Part shown: in pieces, positions 8,101 to 16,892 of the stretch
Layout: each line of letters starts with the position of its first letter
How positions within the stretch are numbered: the first letter of the stretch is position 1
Source: Nioella nitratireducens
Lineage (GTDB): Bacteria; Pseudomonadota; Alphaproteobacteria; Rhodobacterales; Rhodobacteraceae
Length of the DNA: 64,000 nt
Reading direction: 5' to 3'
Assembly (NCBI RefSeq): GCF_001879715.1
Contig: NZ_MNBW01000008.1
Coordinates: 124,001-188,000, forward strand
Made by a program: the position numbers and the translations under genes
Notes under the pieces: model-generated
What the model saw: only the letters and a program-made list of their open reading frames with translations
Told to the model about the DNA's origin: nothing
Database searches by the model: none

Positions 8101-10608
8101 GGGCAATGTTCCGTCAAACAGCGGGCGGATACCGATCAATGCCCCGGTCGGCGCGATGGCGCGGGTGATCTGGCGTTCCACCGGGCGGCCCGATCCTTCG
8201 GAAACGCGGGCGGTCACGGTCACCTCGCGCGGCAGCGGTGGGCCTGCGGGCTCGGGAAGGGCAAGGGTCAGCGTGGCGGCACCGGTGTCGTCCGTCCGCA
8301 CCCCGGCGGGCAGGCTGTCATAGACCGGCTCTGGCCGGTCGTCATGGCGGCCAAAGCTGTAGCCGGGATAGGCCGCAAGGGTCGAGACCGGACGCAGTTG
8401 AAAAGAGCCTTCGATGGGCAGGTCGCCCGCGGGCGCGCCAAACAGGTAATCGGACTGCACGCCAAGCCGAAGCGGACGCGCCACCGACAAGGGGCCTTCG
8501 GGCAGGGTCAGGTCCACGTCGATGCGCTCGGGCAGGAAGTCTTCGACCAGCAGGGTCTGGCTGGCCAGCGGCGGTGCGTCGGTGTCGGTGTAGACCGCCA
8601 GACGCCACGTTCCGCGCGGCACGTTGCCCCCAAGCGGCATCTGCCAGACAAAGCCCCCGGCGCCGACCTCGTCCAGCACCATGCGGCTGTATTCCACACC
8701 GTCCGCGCGCGTCAGCACGGCGGTAAGCGGCAGGCCAGACAGGGCGACCGCCTCACCGTCGCGGGCGAGGGCCGTGGCGTGGATGGTTTCACCGGCGCGA
8801 TAAGCGCCGCGTTCGGTGGTCAGGAACAGGTCGATCGGCGGCGCGGCGGGGCGGCCTTCGACCCCGCGATCGGACAGGTCGAACTCGGCCTCGCGCAGGC
8901 TGAGGAAGGCGAAATCATCGCCCTGCTCGACCGAGATCATCGCAGGCGCGGACCCGTTGCGCCCTGCCGCCAGATCGCCTGAGAAATCCACCCGCCCCTG
9001 CCGGTCGCTTTCCGCTTCGGCCAGAACACGGTTGGATTCCGAGACCAGACGCACCGTGGCGCCCTCGATCCCCGAGGTATCGGACAAGGCCCGCAGCACC
9101 ACATGCACGCCATCGGCCCCGCTGAGGGCCGAAATCCCGATATCAGAGACGAAAAACCACTGCGTCGCAGGGGGAGCATCGCGGTTTGCGGGGCCGGGGA
9201 CACGGGCCTCCAACGCGTAAAGACCGGGGTCGAGACTGGCCAGAACCTCGCCCATCGGCAGGCTGGTCGTAACGTCTCTGTTCAGCGAGTTAGAGACTGT
9301 TCCAGTGCCGTCCCAGACTGTTTCCGCCAATTCCGTTGAGAAGCGGTCGATTTCCCACTCGGCCAGCGGACGCCCGAAGTAATCCTCTTGCAGGCTGCGC
9401 AGGATATTGCGGTCGGATACGGCAAACAGCGTCAGGTCGACCGCGTCGGTATTCACCGTCACGATGGGCAACCCGCCCCCGGACACGCGCGGCAGCACAT
9501 AGGCCCGGCCGGGGAAGCGCACGGCAGGCGTCCGGTCACGCACATAAAGACGCAGGGTCGCCGGGTGGCGCAGAACCTCGCCCGACGCGGCGGGCAGGCC
9601 CGCGCGCAGGGTGATCTCGTAGCGTTGGCCATGTTGCACGCCCGACACGCAGAACTGTTGCCCTTCGGCATCAACCGACAGGCCCGAGGTGCTGGTTTGC
9701 AGATAGTCGGAATAGGTCACACCCGGGGCCAGATCCTCGGACAGGATCGCGCAAAGACGCGGTTCGGCCGTGTCGCTTTCCACTCGGTTGCCGGTGACGC
9801 GGAAGCCATAAAGGCCAATGGCCCGGTCCAGTGCCTGCTGCAAGGCGGCGCTGTCGCCATTGGCAATCGCCAGCCGCAGCGCCGCAATCGTGTCGCGGCC
9901 TCGATCGTTTTCTTCGAGGGCGCGGGCCAGCAGGCTGGCGGCGCGCGACAACTCATCCCCCGGGGTGGCCCGCAGCGTGGCGTTGATCGCCGCGCGCAAG
10001 GCGGTGCGGTTCAGGTTGCGCTCTTCCGACCGGCTCTCGGGGTCGATGTCGAGGGCGAGGCGCCCATAGTCCATCCAATGGGCGGGATCGTCGGTGATCG
10101 TCGTGGCCGACCCATAAAGCCGCATGGCGCGCTGCAACGCGCCTTCGTCCAGGCGGGCCCGCGCCGCGTCAAGAATACGCTCTGCCGTCCATGTGCCGGC
10201 ATAGTGCTGCTGAGCCAGCCCCTCGGCCTGCAAGCGCGCGTCGGTCAGGTCAGTGGCGCTCAGGAACGTCAGGTCGGCCAGCCGCGCCTCCAGCCGGGCC
10301 AGCACGGCGGGGTCGGTGTCATGCACGGTGGCCGACATCGCACCGTCATAGGATTCCATCGCCAGAACCTCGGATTTCGGAAAGCACGAGGCGTTGCGGC
10401 TGTTGAAGGTGAACGCATGACAGTCGGGGTCGGCCATGCAGGCGCGGCTACAGGCCGCGAATGTCGTGTCGTAGATCGGGCGCAGGTCCGCCCCCGGAAA
10501 ATCGGTGTCCTGAGTGATGGAAAAGAATCGCTCGGCAACCGGCCCCTCTTGGGCCAGTGCGCCGAAGGGCAAAAGACAAAGGGCAACGACCACGGCCAAG
10601 ACGCGCAT
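5191..10608 (-). CDS. Bacterial alpha-2-macroglobulin with thioester motif and N-terminal PAN domain
   Basis: 1805 residues, a periplasmic protease-trapping protein. From the N-terminus: signal peptide (1-19, ending ALAQ), a Cys-rich PAN/apple-like domain (about 25-100), a helical linker, then the MG-domain series, the alpha-2-macroglobulin core and a thioester domain. The thioester motif is intact as GCTEQ (Cys1362 to Gln1365), so it should trap attacking proteases covalently. There is no lipobox Cys after the signal peptide, so it is likely soluble, unlike lipoprotein E. coli YfhM. The ATG at 10608 has an AGGAG site; an ORF start at 10695 would precede the signal peptide. With PBP1C it is thought to guard and repair the wall after outer-membrane breach. 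Confidence 0.94.
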   Translation of the reverse strand: MRVLAVVVALCLLPFGALAQEGPVAERFFSITQDTDFPGADLRPIYDTTFAACSRACMADPDCHAFTFNSRNASCFPKSEVLAMESYDGAMSATVHDTDPAVLARLEARLADLTFLSATDLTDARLQAEGLAQQHYAGTWTAERILDAARARLDEGALQRAMRLYGSATTITDDPAHWMDYGRLALDIDPESRSEERNLNRTALRAAINATLRATPGDELSRAASLLARALEENDRGRDTIAALRLAIANGDSAALQQALDRAIGLYGFRVTGNRVESDTAEPRLCAILSEDLAPGVTYSDYLQTSTSGLSVDAEGQQFCVSGVQHGQRYEITLRAGLPAASGEVLRHPATLRLYVRDRTPAVRFPGRAYVLPRVSGGGLPIVTVNTDAVDLTLFAVSDRNILRSLQEDYFGRPLAEWEIDRFSTELAETVWDGTGTVSNSLNRDVTTSLPMGEVLASLDPGLYALEARVPGPANRDAPPATQWFFVSDIGISALSGADGVHVVLRALSDTSGIEGATVRLVSESNRVLAEAESDRQGRVDFSGDLAAGRNGSAPAMISVEQGDDFAFLSLREAEFDLSDRGVEGRPAAPPIDLFLTTERGAYRAGETIHATALARDGEAVALSGLPLTAVLTRADGVEYSRMVLDEVGAGGFVWQMPLGGNVPRGTWRLAVYTDTDAPPLASQTLLVEDFLPERIDVDLTLPEGPLSVARPLRLGVQSDYLFGAPAGDLPIEGSFQLRPVSTLAAYPGYSFGRHDDRPEPVYDSLPAGVRTDDTGAATLTLALPEPAGPPLPREVTVTARVSEGSGRPVERQITRAIAPTGALIGIRPLFDGTLPEATEAQFNLIAVGADALPVRWTLNRVERRYQWYSQNGRWSWEPVTTRTRIATGDATIRTAPTTIAAPADWGRYELRVESTEGDYTASSVGFSAGWYATGDSTGTPDMLDLSLDADSYDVGDEARLRIVPRSGGLVLIRVMSNRLIHQEFVTIGDTPDTFPLAVTADWGTGAYVTATLLRPLDGLPPQTPARSLGLAHASVNPASHALDVALEAPETSAPRSPLEVALRVENAAPGETVYASIAAVDVGILNLTGFQSPDPMGHYFGQRRLGVGIRDLYGRFIASGGDPGTIRQGGDATAGVRMQAPPPTEALVAFHSGPVIVGADGLARVSFDIPGFNGTVRVMAVAWNESGVGQAQTDVLVRDPVVVTASMPRFMAPGDSARLLLEVTHAQGPTGQMPIEITSSGGLSLDATQTSVMLADRETQRLRLSLVAGDQLGEQQVNVTLTTPDGQRLSRTLRLVVQSNDPVVATTSRITLAAGQGFAFDATVLQGLRDGTARAVLSAGPLARFDAPGLLHMLDRYPYGCTEQLTSQAMPLLYMADVAEALDLDHAGDLSARIQTAVDAILVNQAANGGFGLWGAYGGDAWLDAYVADFLSRARAEGYTVPDRAFRSAIDNLRNHVATAPDFEDGGESIAYALMVLAREGAAAIGDLRYYADVKADAFATPLALGQLGAALAMYGDQPRADAMFRQGYRLMQTRSITAESTGWRSDYGTRRRDAAGLLTLAAMAGSEAIPLDDLALSLPAPDTQVSTQEAVWSLLAADALIDRGGLTGLTVNGTPVDGPLLEVLEDGDQTTRTLTNTGDRAEPLTLTRYGQAEGETLADGNGYRITRRYLTLDGLPADPSQVSVGTRLVALLTVTPFSDRDARLMVSDPLPAGFEIDNPNLLRGGDIGALNDLALNDVAEHTEFRQDRFLAAVNLYGDQTLRLGYIVRAVTPGSYHHPAASVEDMYRPAFRAQTASGHVVVTE

Positions 10609-10773
10609 CGGACACTCCTGATGTAAAAGATCTTCAATGAATAATTGACGCGATGGTGCCACGACTCTGGTCCACGAGTCCATGATCGCCCGCAACGGGG
10701 GCCATTAATCCAAAATCAACCAATCTACGTCCATTCTGGCCAGGACACCCGACCCAGACGGAGTAGGCAGGGC

Positions 10774-12933
10774 ATGGACGGCGCCGGTTTCGATGATCGC
10801 TTGGCACAGGAACGGCGTGCGCGCCTGGCCGCGGAACGCCTGCTGGTTCAAAAACAAGAGGAGCTGTTTGCCGCCAACAAGAAGCTGGCATCGCAAGCGG
10901 AATCGCTCTCGGATCAGGTCATCGAACAGCGAGAGGAGAACGCCGAACTGGTCGGCGAAACCTCACGCGCGCGGGCCGATCTGGAAGTGGCGACGGAAAA
11001 GGCCGCGCGCGCCGAACGGCGGCTGTGGGATTCGCTCGATATCATCGAGGATGGCTTTGCCATTTATGACCGCGAGGGGCGGCTGGTGGCCGCAAACACG
11101 GCGTTTCTGGCAGTGTTCGAAGGCATGGTCGAGGTCAGCCCCGGTGCCAGCTATGAATCGATCCTGCGCCTTGCCGTCGATGAGGGGCTGTTGAACATCG
11201 AGGGGGCAAATCCCGACGACTGGGTCGCCGATATGGTTGCCCGATGGGGGGAAAGCCCGGTGCCCGCGCGCATCGTCAAGCTTTGGAACGGTGGTTACAT
11301 CAAGCTGGTCGACAAGCGGGCGCCCGATGGCGACGTGGTCAGCCTGATGTTGAACATCACCGAAACCATCCGCCGCGAACGCGATCTTCTGGAGGCCCGC
11401 GATCAGGCCGAGGCTGCAAATCGCGCCAAGTCTGCCTTCCTTGCCAATATGAGCCACGAGATTCGCACGCCGATGAACGGGGTTGTCGCCATGGCCGACC
11501 TGTTGCGCGAAACCGGGCTGGACGAGGATCAGGCCCTGTTCGCCGATACGATCAAGAACTCGGGCGAGGCGCTGCTGGAAATCATCAATGACGTGCTCGA
11601 CTATTCCAAGATCGAGGCCGAAAAGCTGGTGCTGCATGCAGAAAGCTTTGATCTGGAGGATCTGATCCGGGAAATCTTCCGCCTGCTGCGCCCCTCGGTG
11701 CAGGGGCGAAATGTTCAGTTGTTGCTGGACTACGATATTTTCCTGCCCGAAAATCTGGTGGGCGATCGGGGCCGGGTGCGGCAGGTGCTGACCAACCTGA
11801 TCGGCAATGCGGTCAAGTTCACCGAGGCCGGTCATGTTCTGGTGTGGGTTCTGGGCGAGGATCAAAGCGACGGGTCGGTCACGCTGGTGGTGGCCGTGGA
11901 AGATACCGGCATCGGGATCGCCGCCGACAAGCAGGCGCATATCTTTGGTGAGTTCAATCAGGTCGAGGATCAGGCCAATCGGAAATACGAGGGCACAGGG
12001 CTGGGGCTTGCAATCTCGCAGCGCCTGATCGGGATGATGGGCGGAGAGATGTGGCTCGACTCGGAACTGGGGCAGGGTGCGACCTTTGCCTTTCGCCTGA
12101 CCCTGCCAATGGCCGAGGGCGATCGCTCGCGCCCGGTGCCGCCATTGCCCAAGGCGCTGTCCCATGTCGGTCTGCTGGGGTCCGACACGATCAATCGCCG
12201 CATGGTGGAACGTCAACTCTACAAACTGAAGGCCGAGGTGCAGGTGGCGCCCTCGGTCGCGGGGCTGACCCGGCCAACCGACCTGATGATCGTGGTGGGC
12301 GTGGAAACCGATGCGCCACGGGCGGTGCCGGGCTGTCCGGTGATCCTGTGCGACGGCGCGTCGGTCAGGGCCGGGGGCCTGCCGCGCGTGTCGCTGGACT
12401 CTACCTTGCGCGGTTTCCGGCAGGATATTCTCGATGCGGTCGAGGGCTCCGTGCCCGCCACCCCGCCCGAACGTCCCGCGTCGGCGACGGTTCCGCGCAG
12501 GCTGCGGCTGCTGGCAGCTGAGGATAACAAGACCAACCAGATGATCTTTCGCAAGATGCTCAAGGCACTCGATATCGACCTGACGCTTGTTGGCGATGGG
12601 GCCGCGGCCCTTGCCGCCTATCGCGCTCTGCGGCCAGACCTGCTGTTTACCGATATTTCGATGCCCGGCATGGACGGACTGGACCTGACCCGCCAGATTC
12701 GCCGCCTGGAGGTATCACAGGGCGGCCCCCGCCTGCCGATCGTGGCCATGACGGCCCATGCGATGGACGATCACGAGGCCGAGATTTACGAGGCCGGGGT
12801 TGATTACTACCTGACCAAACCGCTCCGAAAGGCCGAGATCCTGGCCCGGATCGAGGCGCTGGCGCCAGAGGGTCTGGTGCCAGCCATGCCGCCTCAGAGT
12901 GTCCAGGAGGTCAGCGTTTCAGCGGGCTTGTAG
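10774..12933 (+). CDS. Soluble hybrid sensor histidine kinase with C-terminal receiver
   Basis: 719 residues without membrane segments. Order: N-terminal coiled coil (about 5-85), one PAS domain (about 88-205), HisKA with SHEIRTPMNG (phospho-acceptor His228), a HATPase domain with the N box (LIGNAVKF) and GTGLGLAIS, a degenerate receiver-like linker (about 455-570), and a full receiver domain with phospho-acceptor Asp627 in LFTDISMPGMDG. An internal phosphorelay passing to an unlinked Hpt protein or regulator is inferred. The ATG at 10774 follows GGAG; no response regulator is adjacent. The 3' end overlaps the convergent asparaginase gene by 40 bases. Confidence 0.93.
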   Translation: MDGAGFDDRLAQERRARLAAERLLVQKQEELFAANKKLASQAESLSDQVIEQREENAELVGETSRARADLEVATEKAARAERRLWDSLDIIEDGFAIYDREGRLVAANTAFLAVFEGMVEVSPGASYESILRLAVDEGLLNIEGANPDDWVADMVARWGESPVPARIVKLWNGGYIKLVDKRAPDGDVVSLMLNITETIRRERDLLEARDQAEAANRAKSAFLANMSHEIRTPMNGVVAMADLLRETGLDEDQALFADTIKNSGEALLEIINDVLDYSKIEAEKLVLHAESFDLEDLIREIFRLLRPSVQGRNVQLLLDYDIFLPENLVGDRGRVRQVLTNLIGNAVKFTEAGHVLVWVLGEDQSDGSVTLVVAVEDTGIGIAADKQAHIFGEFNQVEDQANRKYEGTGLGLAISQRLIGMMGGEMWLDSELGQGATFAFRLTLPMAEGDRSRPVPPLPKALSHVGLLGSDTINRRMVERQLYKLKAEVQVAPSVAGLTRPTDLMIVVGVETDAPRAVPGCPVILCDGASVRAGGLPRVSLDSTLRGFRQDILDAVEGSVPATPPERPASATVPRRLRLLAAEDNKTNQMIFRKMLKALDIDLTLVGDGAAALAAYRALRPDLLFTDISMPGMDGLDLTRQIRRLEVSQGGPRLPIVAMTAHAMDDHEAEIYEAGVDYYLTKPLRKAEILARIEALAPEGLVPAMPPQSVQEVSVSAGL

Positions 12934-13904
12934 GCCCCGACTTCGATCCCACGCCGGTTGGTGATTGGACCATGGGTATATTTAAGTGCCACCGGGTCGT
13001 CAGCTGCCAGAACGCCCATGCCGACCAGGATCTGGGTGATCGTGGCCTCGGACGCGCGGGTAGCGCCGTCTTCGATCTTTACCGCCACACCCATGCGTTT
13101 TTCCGGCACGATGGCGATGAACACCGCCTCGGCCCCGGTTTTCACGGTGACGCGGCCGTTCATGGCCCGCATCAGGTTTGTGCAGGCCCGGCCCTCGCCC
13201 GCGACCAGCACAGGGTGGGCGGCCATGGCGCGGGTCAACCGATGCATGGCCTGTTCGCGTTTGTCGCCGCCTTCGCCCGCCCCGGCGAACCGCGCCATGG
13301 CGCGCGCAAGGCCGGACAGGGAGCAGGCGAAATTCGGGGCCGAACAGCCGTCGATCCCGTAACCGGGGCTGGTTTCGCCGGTGGCGTCCTCAAAGGCATC
13401 GCGCACGGCCCTTTGCACCGGGTGGCCGATCTCGACATAATCCGGCCCCGCCCCGAGATGCTTGGTGAGCGTGAGAAAGCCGGAATGCTTGCCCGAGCAA
13501 TTGTTGTGGATCTGGCAGGGCGAGCTGTCGGTCTTGATCAGCCCTTCGCGGGCCGGACGGTCGTCGGGCATCTGCGGCCCGCACCGCAGCGCGGCCTCGG
13601 GGTCCAGCCCAAGGCTGCCGATCCAGTCGGTCACCATGTCGGTATGCACCGCCGCCCCGTTGTGCGAGGCGCAGGACAGCGCCAGTTGAGCCTCGGTCAA
13701 GCCATGGGCATCGGCTGCGCCGCTTTCGATCAGGGGCAGGGCTTGCAGCATTTTGCACGAGGATCGCGGCAGGATCACCTTGTCGGGATCGCCCCAAGCG
13801 GCGACCGTCTCGCCATCGGCATCCCACACCACTGCGTGGCCGCGATGCTGGCTTTCGGCCAATGGTCCGCGCCAGACCTCCAGCAAGATTTCGGCTTCTC
13901 TCAT
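12894..13904 (-). CDS. Asparaginase of the AnsA/asparaginase II (thermolabile, rhizobial) family
   Basis: 336 residues of the PF06089-type asparaginase family, unrelated in sequence to E. coli AnsB. Recognisable conserved stretches are PRSSCKMLQALPL near residue 48, LSCASHN near 80, the HNNCSGKHSGFL segment near 135 and the DGCSAPNFA segment near 186, which carry the conserved Ser/Lys/Cys residues of this family. It hydrolyses asparagine to aspartate and ammonia in the cytoplasm. A GGGAGGA site supports the ATG at 13904. The last 40 bases overlap the 3' end of the histidine kinase gene on the other strand. No transporter or regulator is adjacent. Confidence 0.9.
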   Translation of the reverse strand: MREAEILLEVWRGPLAESQHRGHAVVWDADGETVAAWGDPDKVILPRSSCKMLQALPLIESGAADAHGLTEAQLALSCASHNGAAVHTDMVTDWIGSLGLDPEAALRCGPQMPDDRPAREGLIKTDSSPCQIHNNCSGKHSGFLTLTKHLGAGPDYVEIGHPVQRAVRDAFEDATGETSPGYGIDGCSAPNFACSLSGLARAMARFAGAGEGGDKREQAMHRLTRAMAAHPVLVAGEGRACTNLMRAMNGRVTVKTGAEAVFIAIVPEKRMGVAVKIEDGATRASEATITQILVGMGVLAADDPVALKYTHGPITNRRGIEVGAYKPAETLTSWTL

Positions 13905-13926
13905 CGTTTGTCCTCCCGGCTTTCAG

Positions 13927-13958
13927 GCCCCCGGCAATTTTCCGCCACCGGGGCTTTT
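13927..13958 (+). terminator. Plus-strand terminator-like hairpin between asparaginase and IalB genes
   Basis: GCCCCCGG and CCGGGGC pair across a 13-base loop with one bulged C and are followed by four T. No plus-strand gene ends nearby; the closest is the histidine kinase, which ends about 1 kb upstream beneath the asparaginase gene. It could stop antisense read-through. Alternatively it is a structured leader of the asparaginase mRNA. Confidence 0.45.
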
Positions 13959-14082
13959 CCCTTCAAGGATTTTCAGGTTAATCTCTGCGCGCAGTAACAC
14001 GGGGTCGGGACCCGAACGCAAGACCTGACAATCAGGCAGGGGACCGGGATCTGAGGCAGAGACGGCTGGAGGCTGGATCAGA

Positions 14083-14610
14083 ATGAAAAACTTGGTTGCA
14101 AGTACGGTGATTGCGCTGGCACTGGCCTCTCCGCTGTTCGCGCAGGACACCGAGGAATCCGGGAACCGTGTCAACGCCGAGACGGACTGGAGCGTGTTCG
14201 TCGAGGACGAGCCGACGCAATGCTGGGTCGTCTCCGCGCCACGCGAGACCGTGAACACCCGCGATGGCCGCGTCGTCGCCGTGCGCCGGTCAGAGATTTT
14301 GCTGTTTGTCAGCTATTGGCCTTCGGAAAACAGGATGGGCGAAGTTTCGTTCACCGGCGGCTATCCCTTTGCCGATGGCTCGACCGTTTCGCTGGAAATC
14401 GGCGATGCCACGTTCGAGCTGTTCACCGATGGCGAAATGGCATGGGCCGCGTCGGAACAGGATGATCAGCGCATCGTCACCGCGATGAAGCGGGGCACCG
14501 ATGCCGTGCTGACCGCGCGGTCGAGCCGTGGCACCCAGACGGTGGATACGTTCTCGCTCTATGGCTTTACCGCTGCGGTCGAGGACGCGGAAACCCGCTG
14601 CGGCGGCTGA
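14083..14610 (+). CDS. Invasion-associated locus B (IalB) family periplasmic protein
   Basis: 175 residues with a Sec signal peptide (1-20, ending LFAQ). The mature protein has the IalB family pattern: an early WSVFVEDEPTQCWV segment, a central beta-rich core, and a second Cys near the C-terminus (ETRCGG), which may form a disulfide with the first. The family is named from Bartonella, but in free-living Rhodobacteraceae it is common and of unknown function, so no virulence role is implied. Its own short upstream region holds no clear promoter that I can name; rlmN follows 72 bases later on the same strand. Confidence 0.78.
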   Translation: MKNLVASTVIALALASPLFAQDTEESGNRVNAETDWSVFVEDEPTQCWVVSAPRETVNTRDGRVVAVRRSEILLFVSYWPSENRMGEVSFTGGYPFADGSTVSLEIGDATFELFTDGEMAWAASEQDDQRIVTAMKRGTDAVLTARSSRGTQTVDTFSLYGFTAAVEDAETRCGG

Positions 14611-14682
14611 ATTTCGTCCAGACATGGTTTGCCTTGAGGGGCGGATGCTTATATGTGTCCGCATCCCCATCGGAGTCGATTC

Positions 14683-15870
14683 ATGTCCGCCAGCGCCCCC
14701 ATCACGCAGGATGTCCTGACCATTCCGCGCAAATTGCCCCAAGGCCCCGCGAATATCGTCGGGCTGACGCGGGATGAATTGCGCGACGCCCTGATCGCTG
14801 CCGGAACGCCGGAAAAGCAGGCCAAGATGCGCGTGAACCAGATCTGGCAGTGGGTCTATCACTGGGGCGTGCGCGATTTCGACGCGATGACCAACCTGTC
14901 CAAGGGCTACCGCGCCGACCTGGCCGAGCATTTCGTGATCGAGGTGCCCGAGGTGGTCAGCCGCAATGTGTCCGCGGACGGAACGCGCAAATACCTGGTG
15001 CGGATCGCCGGCGGGCACGAGGTCGAGGTGGTCTATATCCCCGAAACCGACCGGGGGACGCTGTGCGTCTCCAGCCAGGTGGGCTGCACGCTGACCTGCT
15101 CCTTTTGCCACACCGGCACGCAGAAACTGGTGCGCAACCTGACCGCGGGCGAGATCGTGGGCCAGATCATGGTGGCCCGTGACGATCTGGACGAATGGCC
15201 CGAGCCGGGCGAAGGCACTGGCGAAAACGGGCCGCGCCTGCTGTCGAACGTCGTGCTGATGGGTATGGGCGAGCCGCTTTATAATTTTGACAACGTCCGC
15301 AATGCGATGAAGATCGCGATGGATGGCGAGGGCATTTCCCTCAGCCGTCGGCGGATCACGCTGTCGACCTCGGGCGTCGTGCCGGAAATCGCCAAGACCG
15401 CCGAGGAAATCGGCTGCATGTTGGCGGTGTCTTTCCACGCGACGACCGACGAGATTCGAAACAAACTGGTTCCGATCAACAAGCGCTGGCCGATCGCCGA
15501 GTTGCTGGATGCGCTGCGCGCCTATCCGAAACTCTCGAACTCTGAACGAATCACGTTCGAATACGTGATGCTGAAGGATGTGAACGACAGTGACGAGGAC
15601 GCGCGGCGGCTGGTGAAGCTGATCAAGGGCATTCCTGCCAAGATCAACTTGATTCCATTCAACGAATGGCCCGGCGCCCCTTATGAGCGGTCTGACTGGG
15701 CGCGGATCGAGGCGTTTGCCGACATCATCTACAAGGCTGGTTATGCCAGCCCGATCCGCACCCCGCGCGGCGAAGATATCATGGCCGCCTGCGGGCAGTT
15801 GAAGTCGGCCACCGAACGGGCGCGCAAGTCGCGCGCCGACATCGCGGCCGAGGCCGGTTTGTCCAAGTAA
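14683..15870 (+). CDS. rlmN: Dual-specificity 23S rRNA A2503 / tRNA A37 C2-methyltransferase
   Basis: 395 residues, a radical-SAM RNA methyltransferase. The [4Fe-4S] motif CTLTCSFC is at Cys135/139/142. The family's GMGEPLYN segment and the methyl-carrying Cys in the C-terminal MAACGQL are present. It methylates C2 of A2503 in 23S rRNA and A37 of some tRNAs, tuning decoding and peptidyl-transferase function. The ATG at 14683 has CGGAG 8 bases upstream; an ATG at 14653 lacks a site. A bidirectional terminator follows about 30 bases after the stop. Confidence 0.96.
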   Translation: MSASAPITQDVLTIPRKLPQGPANIVGLTRDELRDALIAAGTPEKQAKMRVNQIWQWVYHWGVRDFDAMTNLSKGYRADLAEHFVIEVPEVVSRNVSADGTRKYLVRIAGGHEVEVVYIPETDRGTLCVSSQVGCTLTCSFCHTGTQKLVRNLTAGEIVGQIMVARDDLDEWPEPGEGTGENGPRLLSNVVLMGMGEPLYNFDNVRNAMKIAMDGEGISLSRRRITLSTSGVVPEIAKTAEEIGCMLAVSFHATTDEIRNKLVPINKRWPIAELLDALRAYPKLSNSERITFEYVMLKDVNDSDEDARRLVKLIKGIPAKINLIPFNEWPGAPYERSDWARIEAFADIIYKAGYASPIRTPRGEDIMAACGQLKSATERARKSRADIAAEAGLSK

Positions 15871-15899
15871 ACTTGGGAAATTATGCTGTCAGAATATGA

Positions 15900-15927
15900 A
15901 AAAGGCGGCCCCGAAGGACCGCCTTTT
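15900..15927 (+). terminator. Bidirectional terminator between rlmN and a small membrane peptide gene
   Basis: A 9-bp stem AAAAGGCGG / CCGCCTTTT with a 10-base loop. The A and T runs make it usable from both sides, which suits the convergent genes flanking it. Confidence 0.88.
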
Positions 15928-15948
15928 CCTAACTTGATCGTGCGAACC

Positions 15949-16131
15949 TTAGTTCGACGAAACAGCAGCGGCGATCAGGATGATTGCCAGAAGGGGAACC
16001 AGGACGCCACCGGCGGAGGACGAAGTGTCTTCCACGATTACGACGGGTTCCAGAACGGGCTCAACGTAGCCGCCAGCAAATGCGGAGGTGGCGGCAACGG
16101 ACAGAACGGCTGCGAGTGCGAGTTTTTTCAT
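15949..16131 (-). CDS. 60-residue secreted or membrane peptide
   Basis: A small protein with a Sec signal peptide (1-19, MKKLALAAV... ending AFA-GG), a short acidic Val/Pro-rich linker (EPVLEPVVIVED), a Ser/Gly stretch, and a C-terminal hydrophobic segment of about 16 residues (LVPLLAIILIAAAVSS). The ATG at 16131 is preceded by a strong GGAGG, and a terminator lies just beyond its 3' end, so it is a complete gene and not a chance ORF. The longer ORF start at 16284 would precede the signal peptide. Function unknown. A single-pass inner-membrane topology after cleavage is inferred. Confidence 0.75.
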   Translation of the reverse strand: MKKLALAAVLSVAATSAFAGGYVEPVLEPVVIVEDTSSSAGGVLVPLLAIILIAAAVSSN

Positions 16132-16280
16132 TGTATCCTCCAAGATACGCCCCATAGTTCGCGCGGTATTACGCATGTCGGGGCACCCAAGACTGTACCT
16201 CGTAAGAAGGTTTAAACAGCAATGCCTTGCGATTGCAATGGCGGGAAATGGCTGCCCACCCCAACATCGCCGATTTGTGG

Positions 16281-16892
16281 TCAAATTAGCAACACTTGCG
16301 TGCCGACAGAGGCTAATTCGAACAGTTGCGCGATATGTTCATTGTAAAGCCCGATGCAGCCGTTCGAACTGCGCCGCCCGATCTTGCGCGTGTCGTGAGT
16401 GCCGTGAATCCGGTAATATTGCCAACTCAGATACAACGCATGGGTGCCAAGCGGGTTTTCCGGCCCCGGCGGCACGTAGTCGGGCCATTCGGGGTTGCGT
16501 TCCTGCATGGCGGGGGTCGGGCGCCAATCGGGGCCCTCGACCTTGCGCACCACGCTGGTGCGGCCCCGCCGCGTCAGGTCTTCGGTTGCCGGAACCGAGG
16601 TGGGATAGAGCCGATAGATCGTCTCTTCCTCGTTCCAGAAATGCAGCGCCCGCGAGGTGATATCGACCAAGATCGCACCGTTGTGCAGGTTGTCGAAATA
16701 GGGCTGCCATTCCAGCGTGCGAAAGCTGGAGATGTTGTGGCGCACGGACTGGCTGACGTCGCGTTCGATCTCGGTCGTGCCTTCGTTTACCGATGCATCC
16801 TGCGCGCGGGCAACGACCGGCGCGGCCAGGGTGGCCGCCGCGGCACCAATAAACAGGCGCCGGTTGAAGGGGGTGTCTTTCAGGTCGCTCAT
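16281..16892 (-). CDS. L,D-transpeptidase (YkuD) with Tat-like signal
   Basis: 203 residues. The N-terminus NRRLFIGAAAATLAAP carries an RR pair followed by a hydrophobic stretch, like a Tat signal. The catalytic YkuD motif is intact: HGTHDTRKIG, then RSSNGCIGLYN with Cys179 as nucleophile. The enzyme makes 3-3 crosslinks in peptidoglycan or anchors proteins to it in the periplasm. The ATG at 16892 follows GGAGG; a start at 16931 would add 13 residues before the signal. It is one of two L,D-transpeptidases within 2 kb, on either side of a CAP-domain lipoprotein gene. Confidence 0.9.
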   Translation of the reverse strand: MSDLKDTPFNRRLFIGAAAATLAAPVVARAQDASVNEGTTEIERDVSQSVRHNISSFRTLEWQPYFDNLHNGAILVDITSRALHFWNEEETIYRLYPTSVPATEDLTRRGRTSVVRKVEGPDWRPTPAMQERNPEWPDYVPPGPENPLGTHALYLSWQYYRIHGTHDTRKIGRRSSNGCIGLYNEHIAQLFELASVGTQVLLI

